A stretch of 64,000 nt of DNA from Bacillota bacterium (GTDB lineage: Bacteria > Bacillota > UBA4882 > UBA8346): NCBI GenBank assembly GCA_023410535.1, contig JAEYPR010000032.1, positions 69,025 through 133,024 of the forward strand. The letters run 5' to 3'. The notes below the pieces were generated by a model. It saw nothing but the letters and a program-made list of their open reading frames with translations, had not been told where the DNA came from and ran no database searches. Positions 1 through 6,898 of the stretch are shown piece after piece. The translations under genes and the position numbers were made by a program. Numbering within the stretch: position 1 is the first letter of the stretch; each line of letters begins with the position of its first letter.

Positions 1-450
1 ACGGCTACGCCGAAACGGCAGGAGCATTGGCAACCGGTTCCACAGCTAAACAAACGGTATGGTGTTAACAATTGGGAGCTGAGGAACGATGCCCGAAATA
101 TCATCCGGCGTACCGCCAGCGTATTAGTGGATGCGCAACAATCGGTACGGCGCGGCCATCGTTATTCCGGGCTTGCCAAAGCCATTGCCTTGCAAAGGGT
201 GGCCCGGGAGCGCTACATAGCCGGAAAGTACCGGGATGCGATTTATAGCTCTTTGCGCGCCCGGGAGTTGGCGGTCCAAATTATTCGCGCCAACAAAGGA
301 CGGGTTAAGTCGGAGTATCTCTTTGATGAGCCGGAACGTTATTATAACCAGGAACGCCCAAACGCCTCGCAAGTGGATCGCTGGCTGGAACCGTCGAAAA
401 TGGGCAAGGATAACGACGCGCTGCGCATTGTGATTGAGTTGGATATTTAA
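1..450 (+). CDS. Hypothetical protein, 5' end outside window
   Basis: The reading frame is open from the first base of the window to the TAA at 448-450, so the gene begins upstream and only its C-terminal 149 residues are seen. A GTG at 127 could serve as an internal start but has no clear ribosome binding site. The visible part is basic and mostly helical, with a segment (AGKYRDAIYSSLRARELA) resembling a tetratricopeptide-type helix pair, followed by a Tyr/Glu/Arg-rich stretch and an acidic tail. I do not recognise the family and assign no function. Confidence 0.6.
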   Translation, partial: TATPKRQEHWQPVPQLNKRYGVNNWELRNDARNIIRRTASVLVDAQQSVRRGHRYSGLAKAIALQRVARERYIAGKYRDAIYSSLRARELAVQIIRANKGRVKSEYLFDEPERYYNQERPNASQVDRWLEPSKMGKDNDALRIVIELDI

Positions 451-619
451 AATTCCGGCTCCGGTTATGGGGGTAGGTCGGTAAGCGAATGATTGAAGTT
501 AAATGATGAAGAGCTTTTACCAATGAACCGAAACATTCATTTCGTAACAGCTCTTTGTTACATTAGACTGTTGGATTCCCGCTTTGCGGCTAAATTAGTT
601 CTTTTCGTCGTCGCCTGAT

Positions 620-640
620 GAGCTCATTTTGTGGACAACT
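620..640 (+). repeat. Solitary 21-nt unit like the 33.2-kb array
   Basis: A single unit reading gagctcATTTTGTGGACaact matches the consensus of the 21-nt tandem array at 33190-33441. It contains TGTGGACAA (630-638), a variant DnaA box on the complementary strand. No neighbouring units were found at 21-nt spacing. Confidence 0.5.
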
Positions 641-682
641 GTTCTTGCTAAAAAATGGCATTGTCCATTTCCAAGAAACCGG

Positions 683-712
683 TTGACGGTGGGACGAGTT
701 TCGTCTTATAAT
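683..712 (+). promoter_or_regulatory. Promoter of first tRNA-Glu
   Basis: TTGACG (683-688) and TATAAT (707-712) are separated by 18 bp, a good sigma-A promoter ending 17 bp before the tRNA. The same promoter, slightly diverged, stands before the second tRNA-Glu copy. Confidence 0.85.
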
Positions 713-729
713 AAAAAAGTTAAATTTAT

Positions 730-805
730 GGTCCCATCGTCTAGAGGCCTAGGACACCGCCCTTTCACGGCGGTGACAGGGGTTCGAATCCCCTTGGGAC
801 TACCA
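730..805 (+). tRNA. tRNA-Glu (TTC)
   Basis: The cloverleaf is complete. The acceptor stem GGTCCCA pairs with TGGGACT, the anticodon loop CTTTCAC gives anticodon TTC, the T arm is AGGGG-TTCGAAT-CCCCT, and CCA is encoded. An identical tRNA lies at 1905-1980. Confidence 0.97.
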
Positions 806-844
806 CTTTGAATCAAATCAAATGAATATTTCCTTGTTCTTCCG

Positions 845-881
845 AGTTGCTCAATCACTGCCAGTGTGAGCAGCTTTTTTA
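845..881 (+). terminator. Terminator after first tRNA-Glu
   Basis: AGTTGCTCA pairs with TGAGCAGCT (one G-U) and is followed by six T residues. Confidence 0.6.
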
Positions 882-897
882 TTGCTCAAGGGGTTCC

Positions 898-1716
898 TCA
901 AAGTTTAGCGTAGGTTTCTTTTAAAAGCAGCGCATCCCGTTCCAAAACAGGGCTTTCGCAAATGATGCAACCTTTGACATCAAAATCTTTTAACGCTTGG
1001 AGACAAAGGGTGTAATTAAAGTCGCTCTCCGTGAACTCTAGGTGGTTTTTCTCGCCTTTGGCGCCATAATGAATCCCGGATAAATGAATATGCAGATCCT
1101 GTAACGCCGCTTCGCCCAAACCCGCGTCGATTTTGCGCAAGACCGCGGCAAAATCGTCATAGGTTTTGAGCGCTCCGCCGCCCCGGGCGTGAATGTGAGC
1201 GAAGTCAATGCAGAGACGGCAAGTAGATACATCCTTACATAAAGCGATCAATTCATCCAGACTGCCGAATTGAGTGGGTTTTCCAGTGGTCTCCAAGCGA
1301 TAGTGCACCCCGAGGTCAGGCAGTTTTAATAGGTTTTCTTTAATGGTGGTATAAGTCGTTTCGTTTGAATCATTTAAATAAAAACCGGGATGAAAAATTA
1401 AGCTTCGCCCCTCGACCCATCGCAAGGCGGTGGCGCCCTTTACAATCCGCTCCAGCGATTGTTCCTGTTTTTCCGGTTCATCGGCGTTAAGATTGATAAA
1501 ATAAGACCCGTGCGCCGAAAGATACAGACCGGTTTCGTTCTTGGCCGCCAGGATGGCGTCGCGGTTTTTGGCGGTAACGTTTACGTTGCGGACAAACGGC
1601 AGTTCCATCGCGTCCAGGCCAAGTTTTTTCAAATAAGCGATACCGCTCGGATAATTATATTTGACGGTTCCGTCACCGAGGGGCAACCCTGAAATACCAA
1701 ATAAAAGTTGATCCAT
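898..1716 (-). CDS. nfo: Endonuclease IV-type AP endonuclease (TIM barrel)
   Basis: This 272-residue protein belongs to the AP endonuclease 2 / endonuclease IV fold, which cleaves DNA 5' to abasic sites with a three-metal centre. The likely metal ligands are all visible in order: His69 in SAHGSY, His in IFHPGFY, Glu in RLETTGK, Asp and His in CIDFAHIHARG, His in LHIHLSGIH, His in KNHLEF and Glu in CESPVLE. The ATG at 1716 is preceded by AAAGGAGC. The gene runs opposite to, and lies between, two almost identical promoter plus tRNA-Glu units. The family also contains sugar isomerases, but the ligand set favours the nuclease. Confidence 0.85.
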   Translation of the reverse strand: MDQLLFGISGLPLGDGTVKYNYPSGIAYLKKLGLDAMELPFVRNVNVTAKNRDAILAAKNETGLYLSAHGSYFINLNADEPEKQEQSLERIVKGATALRWVEGRSLIFHPGFYLNDSNETTYTTIKENLLKLPDLGVHYRLETTGKPTQFGSLDELIALCKDVSTCRLCIDFAHIHARGGGALKTYDDFAAVLRKIDAGLGEAALQDLHIHLSGIHYGAKGEKNHLEFTESDFNYTLCLQALKDFDVKGCIICESPVLERDALLLKETYAKL

Positions 1717-1857
1717 GTTTTTGCTCCTTTATGAATAACCTAATCGTATCATGATTTGTTACGAAGATCAAATGAAACGGCGCGTTGCATCAGACCGGAA
1801 GTCCAAATGCCGGATCATTTTTCCGGAAAATGGCGCCGCCGCTTTTTAAAAAACCTA

Positions 1858-1887
1858 TTGACGGTGGGACGAATTTCAGCTTATAAT
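1858..1887 (+). promoter_or_regulatory. Promoter of second tRNA-Glu
   Basis: TTGACG (1858-1863), an 18-bp spacer and TATAAT (1882-1887). The 5' flank resembles the flank of the first copy, so promoter and tRNA were duplicated together. Confidence 0.85.
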
Positions 1888-1904
1888 AATAAAGCTAAAT
1901 TCGT

Positions 1905-1980
1905 GGTCCCATCGTCTAGAGGCCTAGGACACCGCCCTTTCACGGCGGTGACAGGGGTTCGAATCCCCTTGGGACTACCA
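1905..1980 (+). tRNA. tRNA-Glu (TTC), second copy
   Basis: Identical over all 76 nt, including encoded CCA, to the tRNA at 730-805, and 1,175 bp downstream of it in direct orientation. Confidence 0.97.
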
Positions 1981-1992
1981 GCTTCGTTTTTT

Positions 1993-2022
1993 AAAAACAA
2001 GGTTTTATGACCTTGTTTTTTT
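1993..2022 (+). terminator. Terminator after second tRNA-Glu
   Basis: AAAACAAGGT pairs with ACCTTGTTTT around a short loop, followed by a T run. Confidence 0.8.
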
Positions 2023-2211
2023 GCGTGTTTGACCCGGTTAAATTGGATGGGCGAAAGGTTTACTGTTTTTGCGATTCTTAAATGAAATCAATGCCATGGT
2101 TTAAAAAATATGGCGGAAACGAAGAATTTCAAGACTTATTCGGCGTTGATTGACGAAGAATAATCGTAATGATACAATTTAAATGAATTTATACTGGGGG
2201 TAATTTGCTTC

Positions 2212-3081
2212 ATGTGGATAGCCGACGGTTGGCAGGACTATGAATTGCTCGATGCGGGTTTGGGCGAACGGTTGGAACGTTGGGGAAAATATATTTTGCG
2301 CCGGCCCGATCCCCATGTCATTTGGCCAATTGTGAATAATCATCCCGCCTGGCATAAGCCGCATGGATTTTACCATCGCAGTAGCAATGGCGGCGGTGAG
2401 TGGGAATTTCGGGAACGGTTGCCGGAGCGCTGGGTGATGCGCTATCGTGATCTCGCGTTTAACGTCCGGCCGATGGGTTTTAAGCACACTGGACTTTTCC
2501 CGGAACAAGCCGCAAACTGGGAATGGTTCATGCCGAAGATTGCTGCGGCCGCCAAACCGGTGAAAGTGTTAAATCTGTTCGCTTATACCGGCGGCGCGAC
2601 GGTTGCGGCGGCGGCAGCCGGCGCGGAAGTCTGTCACGTCGATGCGGCCAAAGGCATGGTGACCTTGGGTAAGGAAAACCTGACTCTGTCGGGTTTAGGC
2701 GAACGTCCGGTACGGTTTATTGTCGATGATGTGCTCAAGTTTGTCCGTCGCGAACAGCGCCGGGAACATTTTTACGATGGAATTATCATGGATCCGCCTT
2801 CATTTGGGCGGGGGCCTGGCGGTGAAGTGTGGAAATTGGAAGACGCCTTGTATGAGTTGGTCGAGGCTTGCGCCCAAGTGCTGACCCCGCAACCGCTTTT
2901 CTTTTTATTGAATAGTTATACCAATGGAATCACTCCGGCAGTGTTGGAAACGATGTTAGCCATGCATTTAAAGGCGAAGTTTCGGGGGACTGTCACCGCG
3001 GGAGAAGTGGGATTGGCCATAACCGACTCCGGGTTGGCGTTGCCTTGCGGAAACTGTGCCCGGTGGGAGCGCGCCGAATGA
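2212..3081 (+). CDS. Class I SAM-dependent methyltransferase, RlmI/RlmK-like
   Basis: This 289-residue protein has the Rossmann fold of rRNA cytosine-5 type methyltransferases. Motif I is NLFAYTGGATVAAAAAGAEV, followed by an acidic residue in CHVDAAKGM, and the catalytic-type motif is IIMDPPSFGRG. The N-terminal part, with WADGWQDYELLDAG and the WGKYILRRPDP segment, matches the shorter RlmI relatives that lack a PUA domain. A G-rich element stands about 12 nt before the ATG. The stop codon overlaps the start of the downstream pseudouridine synthase (ATGA), so the two are translationally coupled RNA-modification genes. The exact target nucleotide cannot be read from sequence. Confidence 0.85.
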   Translation: MWIADGWQDYELLDAGLGERLERWGKYILRRPDPHVIWPIVNNHPAWHKPHGFYHRSSNGGGEWEFRERLPERWVMRYRDLAFNVRPMGFKHTGLFPEQAANWEWFMPKIAAAAKPVKVLNLFAYTGGATVAAAAAGAEVCHVDAAKGMVTLGKENLTLSGLGERPVRFIVDDVLKFVRREQRREHFYDGIIMDPPSFGRGPGGEVWKLEDALYELVEACAQVLTPQPLFFLLNSYTNGITPAVLETMLAMHLKAKFRGTVTAGEVGLAITDSGLALPCGNCARWERAE

Positions 3082-3815
3082 ACCCCCCGGGTCCGGAGAT
3101 CGTGTTTGAGGACAACCACTTGCTGGTTGCGGTGAAACCGGTCAATGTGCCAACCCAAGCGGATGAATCGGGCGATCGGGATTTTCTGTCCTGGTTGAAG
3201 GAAGACTTAAAAATTCGCCATCATAAGCCGGGCAATGTTTTTCTGGGGTTGGTTCATCGTCTCGACCGCCCGGTCGGCGGGATTATGGTTTTTGCGAAAA
3301 CCTCCAAGGCGGCTGGCCGGTTGTCGGAACAAGTACGCGACCGTCAATTCCATAAAACCTACTTGGCGGTGGTTTACGGCCCGCTCTCCGAACCCGCGGG
3401 CCGATTACGGCATTATCTTTTCAAAGATCAACAGCTTAATCGGGTGGCGGTTGTCCCGGCTGCCAAACCGGGCGCCAAAGAAGCTATCCTCGACTATCAG
3501 ACGGTCGCAACGGTTGCGGGAATGACTTTGGTCAAAGTCAACCTATTGACAGGCCGCTCGCATCAGATTCGGGTGCAATTCGCCGCCATCGGTCACCCAT
3601 TGTACGGTGATCAGAAATACGGAGCGGACCGCAATCAGCCCGGTCAACAGATCGCCTTATGGTCAGCCGGTCTGGCGTTTGCCCATCCCGTAACCAAACA
3701 AGGTTTGACATTTCAATCCCTTCCGCCACGGCAATTTCCGTGGGTTACATACGACATGGGAGTAGTAACATTAGGAGAGGTGATTTATAATGGCTCAGGA
3801 ACCGAAACGATTTGA
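3078..3815 (+). CDS. RluA/RluD-family pseudouridine synthase
   Basis: This enzyme would isomerise uridine to pseudouridine in structural RNA. The family signature LVHRLDRPVGGIMVFAKTSKAA, with the catalytic Asp in HRLD, is near residue 60, and the RSHQIRVQFAAIGHPLYGDQKYG block is near residue 170. There is no N-terminal S4 domain, which places it with the short RluA-type members. I chose the ATG at 3078 because the protein then begins MNPPGPEIVFED and the ATG overlaps the upstream stop. The 3' end overlaps the next gene by 26 bp. Confidence 0.9.
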   Translation: MNPPGPEIVFEDNHLLVAVKPVNVPTQADESGDRDFLSWLKEDLKIRHHKPGNVFLGLVHRLDRPVGGIMVFAKTSKAAGRLSEQVRDRQFHKTYLAVVYGPLSEPAGRLRHYLFKDQQLNRVAVVPAAKPGAKEAILDYQTVATVAGMTLVKVNLLTGRSHQIRVQFAAIGHPLYGDQKYGADRNQPGQQIALWSAGLAFAHPVTKQGLTFQSLPPRQFPWVTYDMGVVTLGEVIYNGSGTETI

Positions 3816-4173
3816 GCGACGGGGCCCTGATTTTTGGTGCAAGATGATTCGCTGGATGGAGGTTGTCGCTTGGGCGGCTGTGTTGACTGTCGCCGGGCTC
3901 ATCTGGATGGCCAAACCGCGCAATGTGACCTTTTTCGATCGGTTGTTGGGAGTGGATGTCCCTCAAAATTGGGACCAGATCTTGCTCCGTTGGGCACTCT
4001 TTTTTTGTGTCGTTCTTTTTGCCACGTGCGCTTTTGGCTTGTTCGTAAATTCGCAGCGTCACGACCGTAAGGAGGATCATTACAGCATCACCTTGGTCCT
4101 GTTGGGGATGTTGGCGGTCATGGCGTTGGTTGCTTTTAGCACAAGTATGTTGCAATCCGTCGCCCCAAAATAA
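3790..4173 (+). CDS. Small integral membrane protein
   Basis: This 127-residue protein has three hydrophobic segments: about 21-40 (MEVVAWAAVLTVAGLIWMA), 58-82 (LRWALFFCVVLFATCAFGLF) and 95-116. The N-terminus is basic and cytoplasmic-looking, and basic and acidic residues between segments 2 and 3 (NSQRHDRKEDH) form a short loop. AGGAGAGGTG lies just before the ATG. The gene overlaps the 3' end of the pseudouridine synthase gene, so it is co-transcribed. I do not recognise a named family. Confidence 0.8.
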   Translation: MAQEPKRFERRGPDFWCKMIRWMEVVAWAAVLTVAGLIWMAKPRNVTFFDRLLGVDVPQNWDQILLRWALFFCVVLFATCAFGLFVNSQRHDRKEDHYSITLVLLGMLAVMALVAFSTSMLQSVAPK

Positions 4174-4221
4174 CAAAGCATTCTCCCATTTAACAGTATA
4201 AAAATACCAGCAGATATGGGC

Positions 4222-4250
4222 TTGACTTCCGGTTTCCCAGATGTTATAAT
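4222..4250 (+). promoter_or_regulatory. Promoter of the Val-Asp-Phe tRNA cluster
   Basis: TTGACT (4222-4227), a 17-bp spacer and TATAAT (4245-4250), ending 20 bp before tRNA-Val. Confidence 0.9.
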
Positions 4251-4270
4251 CATTCATGCGTCGTGATTCC

Positions 4271-4347
4271 GGTCGCGTAGCTCAGTCGGTTAGAGCGCTG
4301 CGTTCACATCGCAGAGGCCACTGGTTCGAGTCCAGTCGCGACCACCA
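4271..4347 (+). tRNA. tRNA-Val (CAC)
   Basis: Acceptor stem GGTCGCG/CGCGACC, anticodon loop TTCACAT giving CAC, T loop TTCGAGT, encoded CCA. Confidence 0.97.
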
Positions 4348-4355
4348 TTTTATGC

Positions 4356-4432
4356 GGAGCCGTGGTGTAGTCGGCTAACATGCCAGCCTGTCACGTTGGA
4401 GACCGCGGGTTCGAGTCCCGTCGGCTCCGCCA
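4356..4432 (+). tRNA. tRNA-Asp (GTC)
   Basis: Acceptor stem GGAGCCG/CGGCTCC, anticodon loop CTGTCAC giving GTC, discriminator G as usual for tRNA-Asp, encoded CCA. It starts 8 bp after tRNA-Val. Confidence 0.97.
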
Positions 4433-4449
4433 TTATTTATTTAGCAAGT

Positions 4450-4525
<76 letters not shown>

Positions 4526-4578
4526 CTTTTATAATTATTTCGCAATGGATTGTTGCAACCTATTGACCGAATATTAAA

Positions 4579-4606
4579 CCAACGGCCTAACGACCGTTGG
4601 TTTTTC
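4579..4606 (+). terminator. Terminator of the tRNA cluster
   Basis: CCAACGG pairs with CCGTTGG around an 8-nt loop, followed by TTTTTC. Confidence 0.85.
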
Positions 4607-4641
4607 ATTTAACGGCTGAAAATGAAAACGGGGGTCATGAC

Positions 4642-5340
4642 ATGAAAATATTGGTCTGCAAACATCACCCGCAAGAAGGGCTTGGCTTGTATGAGACAAT
4701 TTTCGCCGCAGCGGGGATTGGGGTCGAATATCAAGAATTGCGTCAAGACGACCGGCCCCGGGTTTTGACGGACTATCACGGTTTAATCATTATGGGCGGG
4801 GCGATGAACGCCTGTCAGGAACAAGAGTATCCGTTCCTGCGCACCGATTTGCATTACATTGAGACGGCGCTTCGGTCGCAACTACCGGTGCTCGGAATCT
4901 GCTTGGGCGCTCAACTGAGCGCGCGGGTATTGGGAGCGACGATTCGGAAAAATCCGCAAAAGGAGTTGGGATGGTACCGATTGGAGCGGCTGGCGGAGAG
5001 TCCGTTGCTGGACGGTTTTCCGGCAAGTTTTCCGATGTTTCAGTGGCATGAAGACACCTTCGCGATACCCGCCGGCGCCCGGCGTTTGGTCCAATCGGCC
5101 GGTTGCCCCAATCAAGCGTTCCAATGGGGCGACCGCCTGTTTGGGGTTCAGTTTCATCCCGAGGTCACCGCGGCGGTTTTGGACGAATGGCTGGCTGATG
5201 CGGCGACCATCACCGACTGGGGTTTTGATCCCGAAACGCTTAAAAAAGATACCGCGCAACATTTGGCGGCCGGATTGCGCTGCAGCCGGATGTTGGGGGA
5301 AAACTTTATCAAAGTTCTAAAACAATATCATGGGACCTGA
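4642..5340 (+). CDS. Class I glutamine amidotransferase-like protein
   Basis: This 232-residue, single-domain class I glutamine amidotransferase resembles the GMP synthase glutaminase half and its stand-alone relatives. The nucleophile is Cys87 in LGICLGAQLSARVLG, and the His-Glu pair is in GVQFHPEVT. Its substrate partner is unknown; stand-alone members of this type include gamma-glutamyl hydrolases. A longer frame reaches back into the tRNA terminator, but the ATG at 4642, preceded by ACGGGGGTC, gives the family-typical start MKILVCKHH. The next gene lies 116 bp downstream and has its own operator, so this is probably a single-gene unit. Confidence 0.85.
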   Translation: MKILVCKHHPQEGLGLYETIFAAAGIGVEYQELRQDDRPRVLTDYHGLIIMGGAMNACQEQEYPFLRTDLHYIETALRSQLPVLGICLGAQLSARVLGATIRKNPQKELGWYRLERLAESPLLDGFPASFPMFQWHEDTFAIPAGARRLVQSAGCPNQAFQWGDRLFGVQFHPEVTAAVLDEWLADAATITDWGFDPETLKKDTAQHLAAGLRCSRMLGENFIKVLKQYHGT

Positions 5341-5422
5341 CGGTATTCCTTAAAAAAATCATCAATAATTTAACAGAGTCACAGTATATTTATAGAGGAA
5401 TATTCGTTTTAGTGGCGAAATA

Positions 5423-5440
5423 TACGAATAAATATTCATA
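5423..5440 (+). promoter_or_regulatory. ARG box (ArgR/AhrC operator) before the acetyltransferase
   Basis: TACGAATAAATATTCATA matches the 18-bp ArgR consensus WNTGAATWWWWATTCANW at 17 positions; only the third base differs. It ends 16 bp before the ATG, so bound repressor would block transcription or early elongation. This independently supports an arginine-biosynthetic role for the gene. Confidence 0.75.
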
Positions 5441-5456
5441 AGTAGCGAGGTTTGTT

Positions 5457-5924
5457 ATGATCCAATACCGGAAAGCGAAAATGTCGGATGTGGAAGCATT
5501 ACACAGTCTGATTAACGCGTTTGCTGAAAAGGGTGTGATGCTGCCCCGTTCGCGAAATACATTATACGAATCGTTACGCGAGTTCACGTTGATTGAGGAC
5601 GACGGCCAACTGATCGGTTGTGGCGCGTTACATATCATCTGGGAGGACTTGGCCGAAGTGCGCGCGTTAGCGATTCGCGAAGGGTACCAAAATCAGGGGT
5701 TGGGGCAACGGCTGATTGCCGAACTGATCAAAGAAGCATTGGAGCTCGATATTCACCAGGTTTTCGCCCTGACCTATCAAGTGCAGTTCTTCCTGAAGTG
5801 TGGCTTTGCCGAAGTGGTGAAAGAAGAAATGCCGCACAAAGTTTGGAAAGAATGTATCAACTGTCCCAAATTTCCCAATTGCGACGAGGTTGCGGTCATT
5901 AAGAAACTCGATTCGGCGTCATAA
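5457..5924 (+). CDS. argA: Short-type N-acetylglutamate synthase (GNAT)
   Basis: This 155-residue single-domain GNAT acetyltransferase resembles the short N-acetylglutamate synthases, which acetylate glutamate with acetyl-CoA at the first step of arginine synthesis. The acetyl-CoA loop is REGYQNQGLGQRLIAELI (about residues 79-96). The C-terminal MPHKVWKECINCPKFPNCDEVAV segment with three cysteines is characteristic of this subgroup. There is no amino-acid-kinase domain, unlike the long ArgA. RBS GCGAGG precedes the ATG. The ARG box immediately upstream is the strongest support for the assignment; other GNAT substrates remain possible. Confidence 0.75.
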   Translation: MIQYRKAKMSDVEALHSLINAFAEKGVMLPRSRNTLYESLREFTLIEDDGQLIGCGALHIIWEDLAEVRALAIREGYQNQGLGQRLIAELIKEALELDIHQVFALTYQVQFFLKCGFAEVVKEEMPHKVWKECINCPKFPNCDEVAVIKKLDSAS

Positions 5925-5955
5925 GCAATGCAATTAGCCAAAGGGTATATACGTT

Positions 5956-5984
5956 AACCGTCCTGGAACAGGGGCGGTTTTTTC
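5956..5984 (+). terminator. Terminator after argA-like gene
   Basis: AACCGTCC pairs with GGGCGGTT (one G-U), followed by TTTTTTC. Confidence 0.8.
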
Positions 5985-6133
5985 TTGACATCCCGCTCCT
6001 TACTTTCTTTGACTTTTACAAAAACTGTTCGGAAATTGTGCGAAAAATGGAGAAATTGTTGGAGAAACAGCGATAAATAGGTTTCATCGGCATAATCCGC
6101 CGGAAACTTTTTTGAATCAAGCATTAGCGGATT

Positions 6134-6190
6134 TTGCGTTATAAATCTTTTGGATTACAATAAAGTCAGAAAAGGTCAGATAAAGTCAAA
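6134..6190 (+). promoter_or_regulatory. hsp20 promoter with triple CtsR-type operator
   Basis: A probable promoter is TTGCGT (6134-6139), a 16-bp spacer and TACAAT (6156-6161). Overlapping the start point are three direct heptamers, AGTCAGA (6164-6170), GGTCAGA (6174-6180) and AGTCAAA (6184-6190), each spaced by 3 bp. This 10-bp periodicity matches the CtsR operator RGTCAAA-NAN-RGTCAAA, extended from two to three half-sites. Confidence 0.7.
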
Positions 6191-6204
6191 TGGAGGTGTC
6201 GCGA

Positions 6205-6618
6205 ATGTTTGATTTAGTACCTTTCCGATTCAATGACTGGGAACGCAAATTCTTCCCGGAGTTCTTTGGCGAGGAGGTGTTTCGTAGCGGTCTTGCATCA
6301 TTCAAGACCGATATCTCCGATACGGGTTCGGCATATCTGCTTGAAGCGGAATTGCCGGGATTCAGTAAAGAAGATATCGCGGTCGAAGTGAATGACGATC
6401 GTTTAACCATTAGCGCCAAACGGGATGAAGGACGGGAAGAGACCCAAACGAATTACTTGCGGAAAGAACGGCGCATCGCTCAAGTCAGCAGGAGCTTTAT
6501 CCTGAATGGTGTCAACCGGGAGGCGATCGACGCTGAGTTTAAAGACGGAATTTTGAAGTTGACCCTGCCCAAAGCGGCGGAGGAGAAGATTCCGGTTCGC
6601 AAGATCGATATTCACTAA
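6205..6618 (+). CDS. hsp20: Small heat shock protein, Hsp20/alpha-crystallin family
   Basis: This 137-residue ATP-independent holdase would bind unfolding proteins as an oligomer. The alpha-crystallin domain begins near residue 36 (FKTDISDTGSAYLLEAELPGF) and ends with the conserved strand FKDGILKLTLPKA and a short C-terminal tail. The ATG at 6205 follows GGAGGTG at the right distance; an ATG at 6190 is upstream of that site and is therefore not the start. The CtsR-like heptamers upstream predict heat-inducible repression. It stands alone between two terminators. Confidence 0.95.
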   Translation: MFDLVPFRFNDWERKFFPEFFGEEVFRSGLASFKTDISDTGSAYLLEAELPGFSKEDIAVEVNDDRLTISAKRDEGREETQTNYLRKERRIAQVSRSFILNGVNREAIDAEFKDGILKLTLPKAAEEKIPVRKIDIH

Positions 6619-6630
6619 CAGATCAACTAT

Positions 6631-6663
6631 AAAAACGCCGTAGCGTATGATGCGGCGTTTTTA
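6631..6663 (+). terminator. Terminator after hsp20
   Basis: AAAAACGCCG pairs with CGGCGTTTTT around a loop, ending in a T run. It is symmetrical enough to act on both strands, serving the convergent operon as well. Confidence 0.85.
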
Positions 6664-6683
6664 TGGTCGGGGAAATTCCGTAT

Positions 6684-6890
6684 TTATTTCGGAGGGTCCG
6701 GCCGTCCGATCAGGTTGGGACGGGTTTTCGGTTGAAAATAGGAACAAGGCTGCCGCGAGGATTCAAAGACAAAGGCCGAGGGCAGTCTTTTCGATTTGAA
6801 GCCATACGCCTTGCAACCGTTGGGAAACGACTTGTCCCAGGTGATGTAGAAATGTTGGCAATGATAACAATTGATCCGAGTTGTTTCCAT
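6684..6890 (-). CDS. Small conserved cysteine-rich protein
   Basis: This 68-residue protein has a CYHCQHFYITW start, a further Cys in FPNGCKAYGF and one in SRQPCSYFQPK, a pattern that suggests one zinc site (CxxC...C...C). Similar short proteins occur in many Firmicutes and Proteobacteria, some of them mislabelled uracil-DNA glycosylase by automated annotation; no catalytic domain is visible. The ATG at 6890 is preceded by AGGAG; a GTG two codons earlier is too close to that site. It begins 8 bp after the histidine kinase stop, so it is the last gene of that operon. Confidence 0.8.
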   Translation of the reverse strand: METTRINCYHCQHFYITWDKSFPNGCKAYGFKSKRLPSAFVFESSRQPCSYFQPKTRPNLIGRPDPPK

Positions 6891-6898
6891 GGACACTC

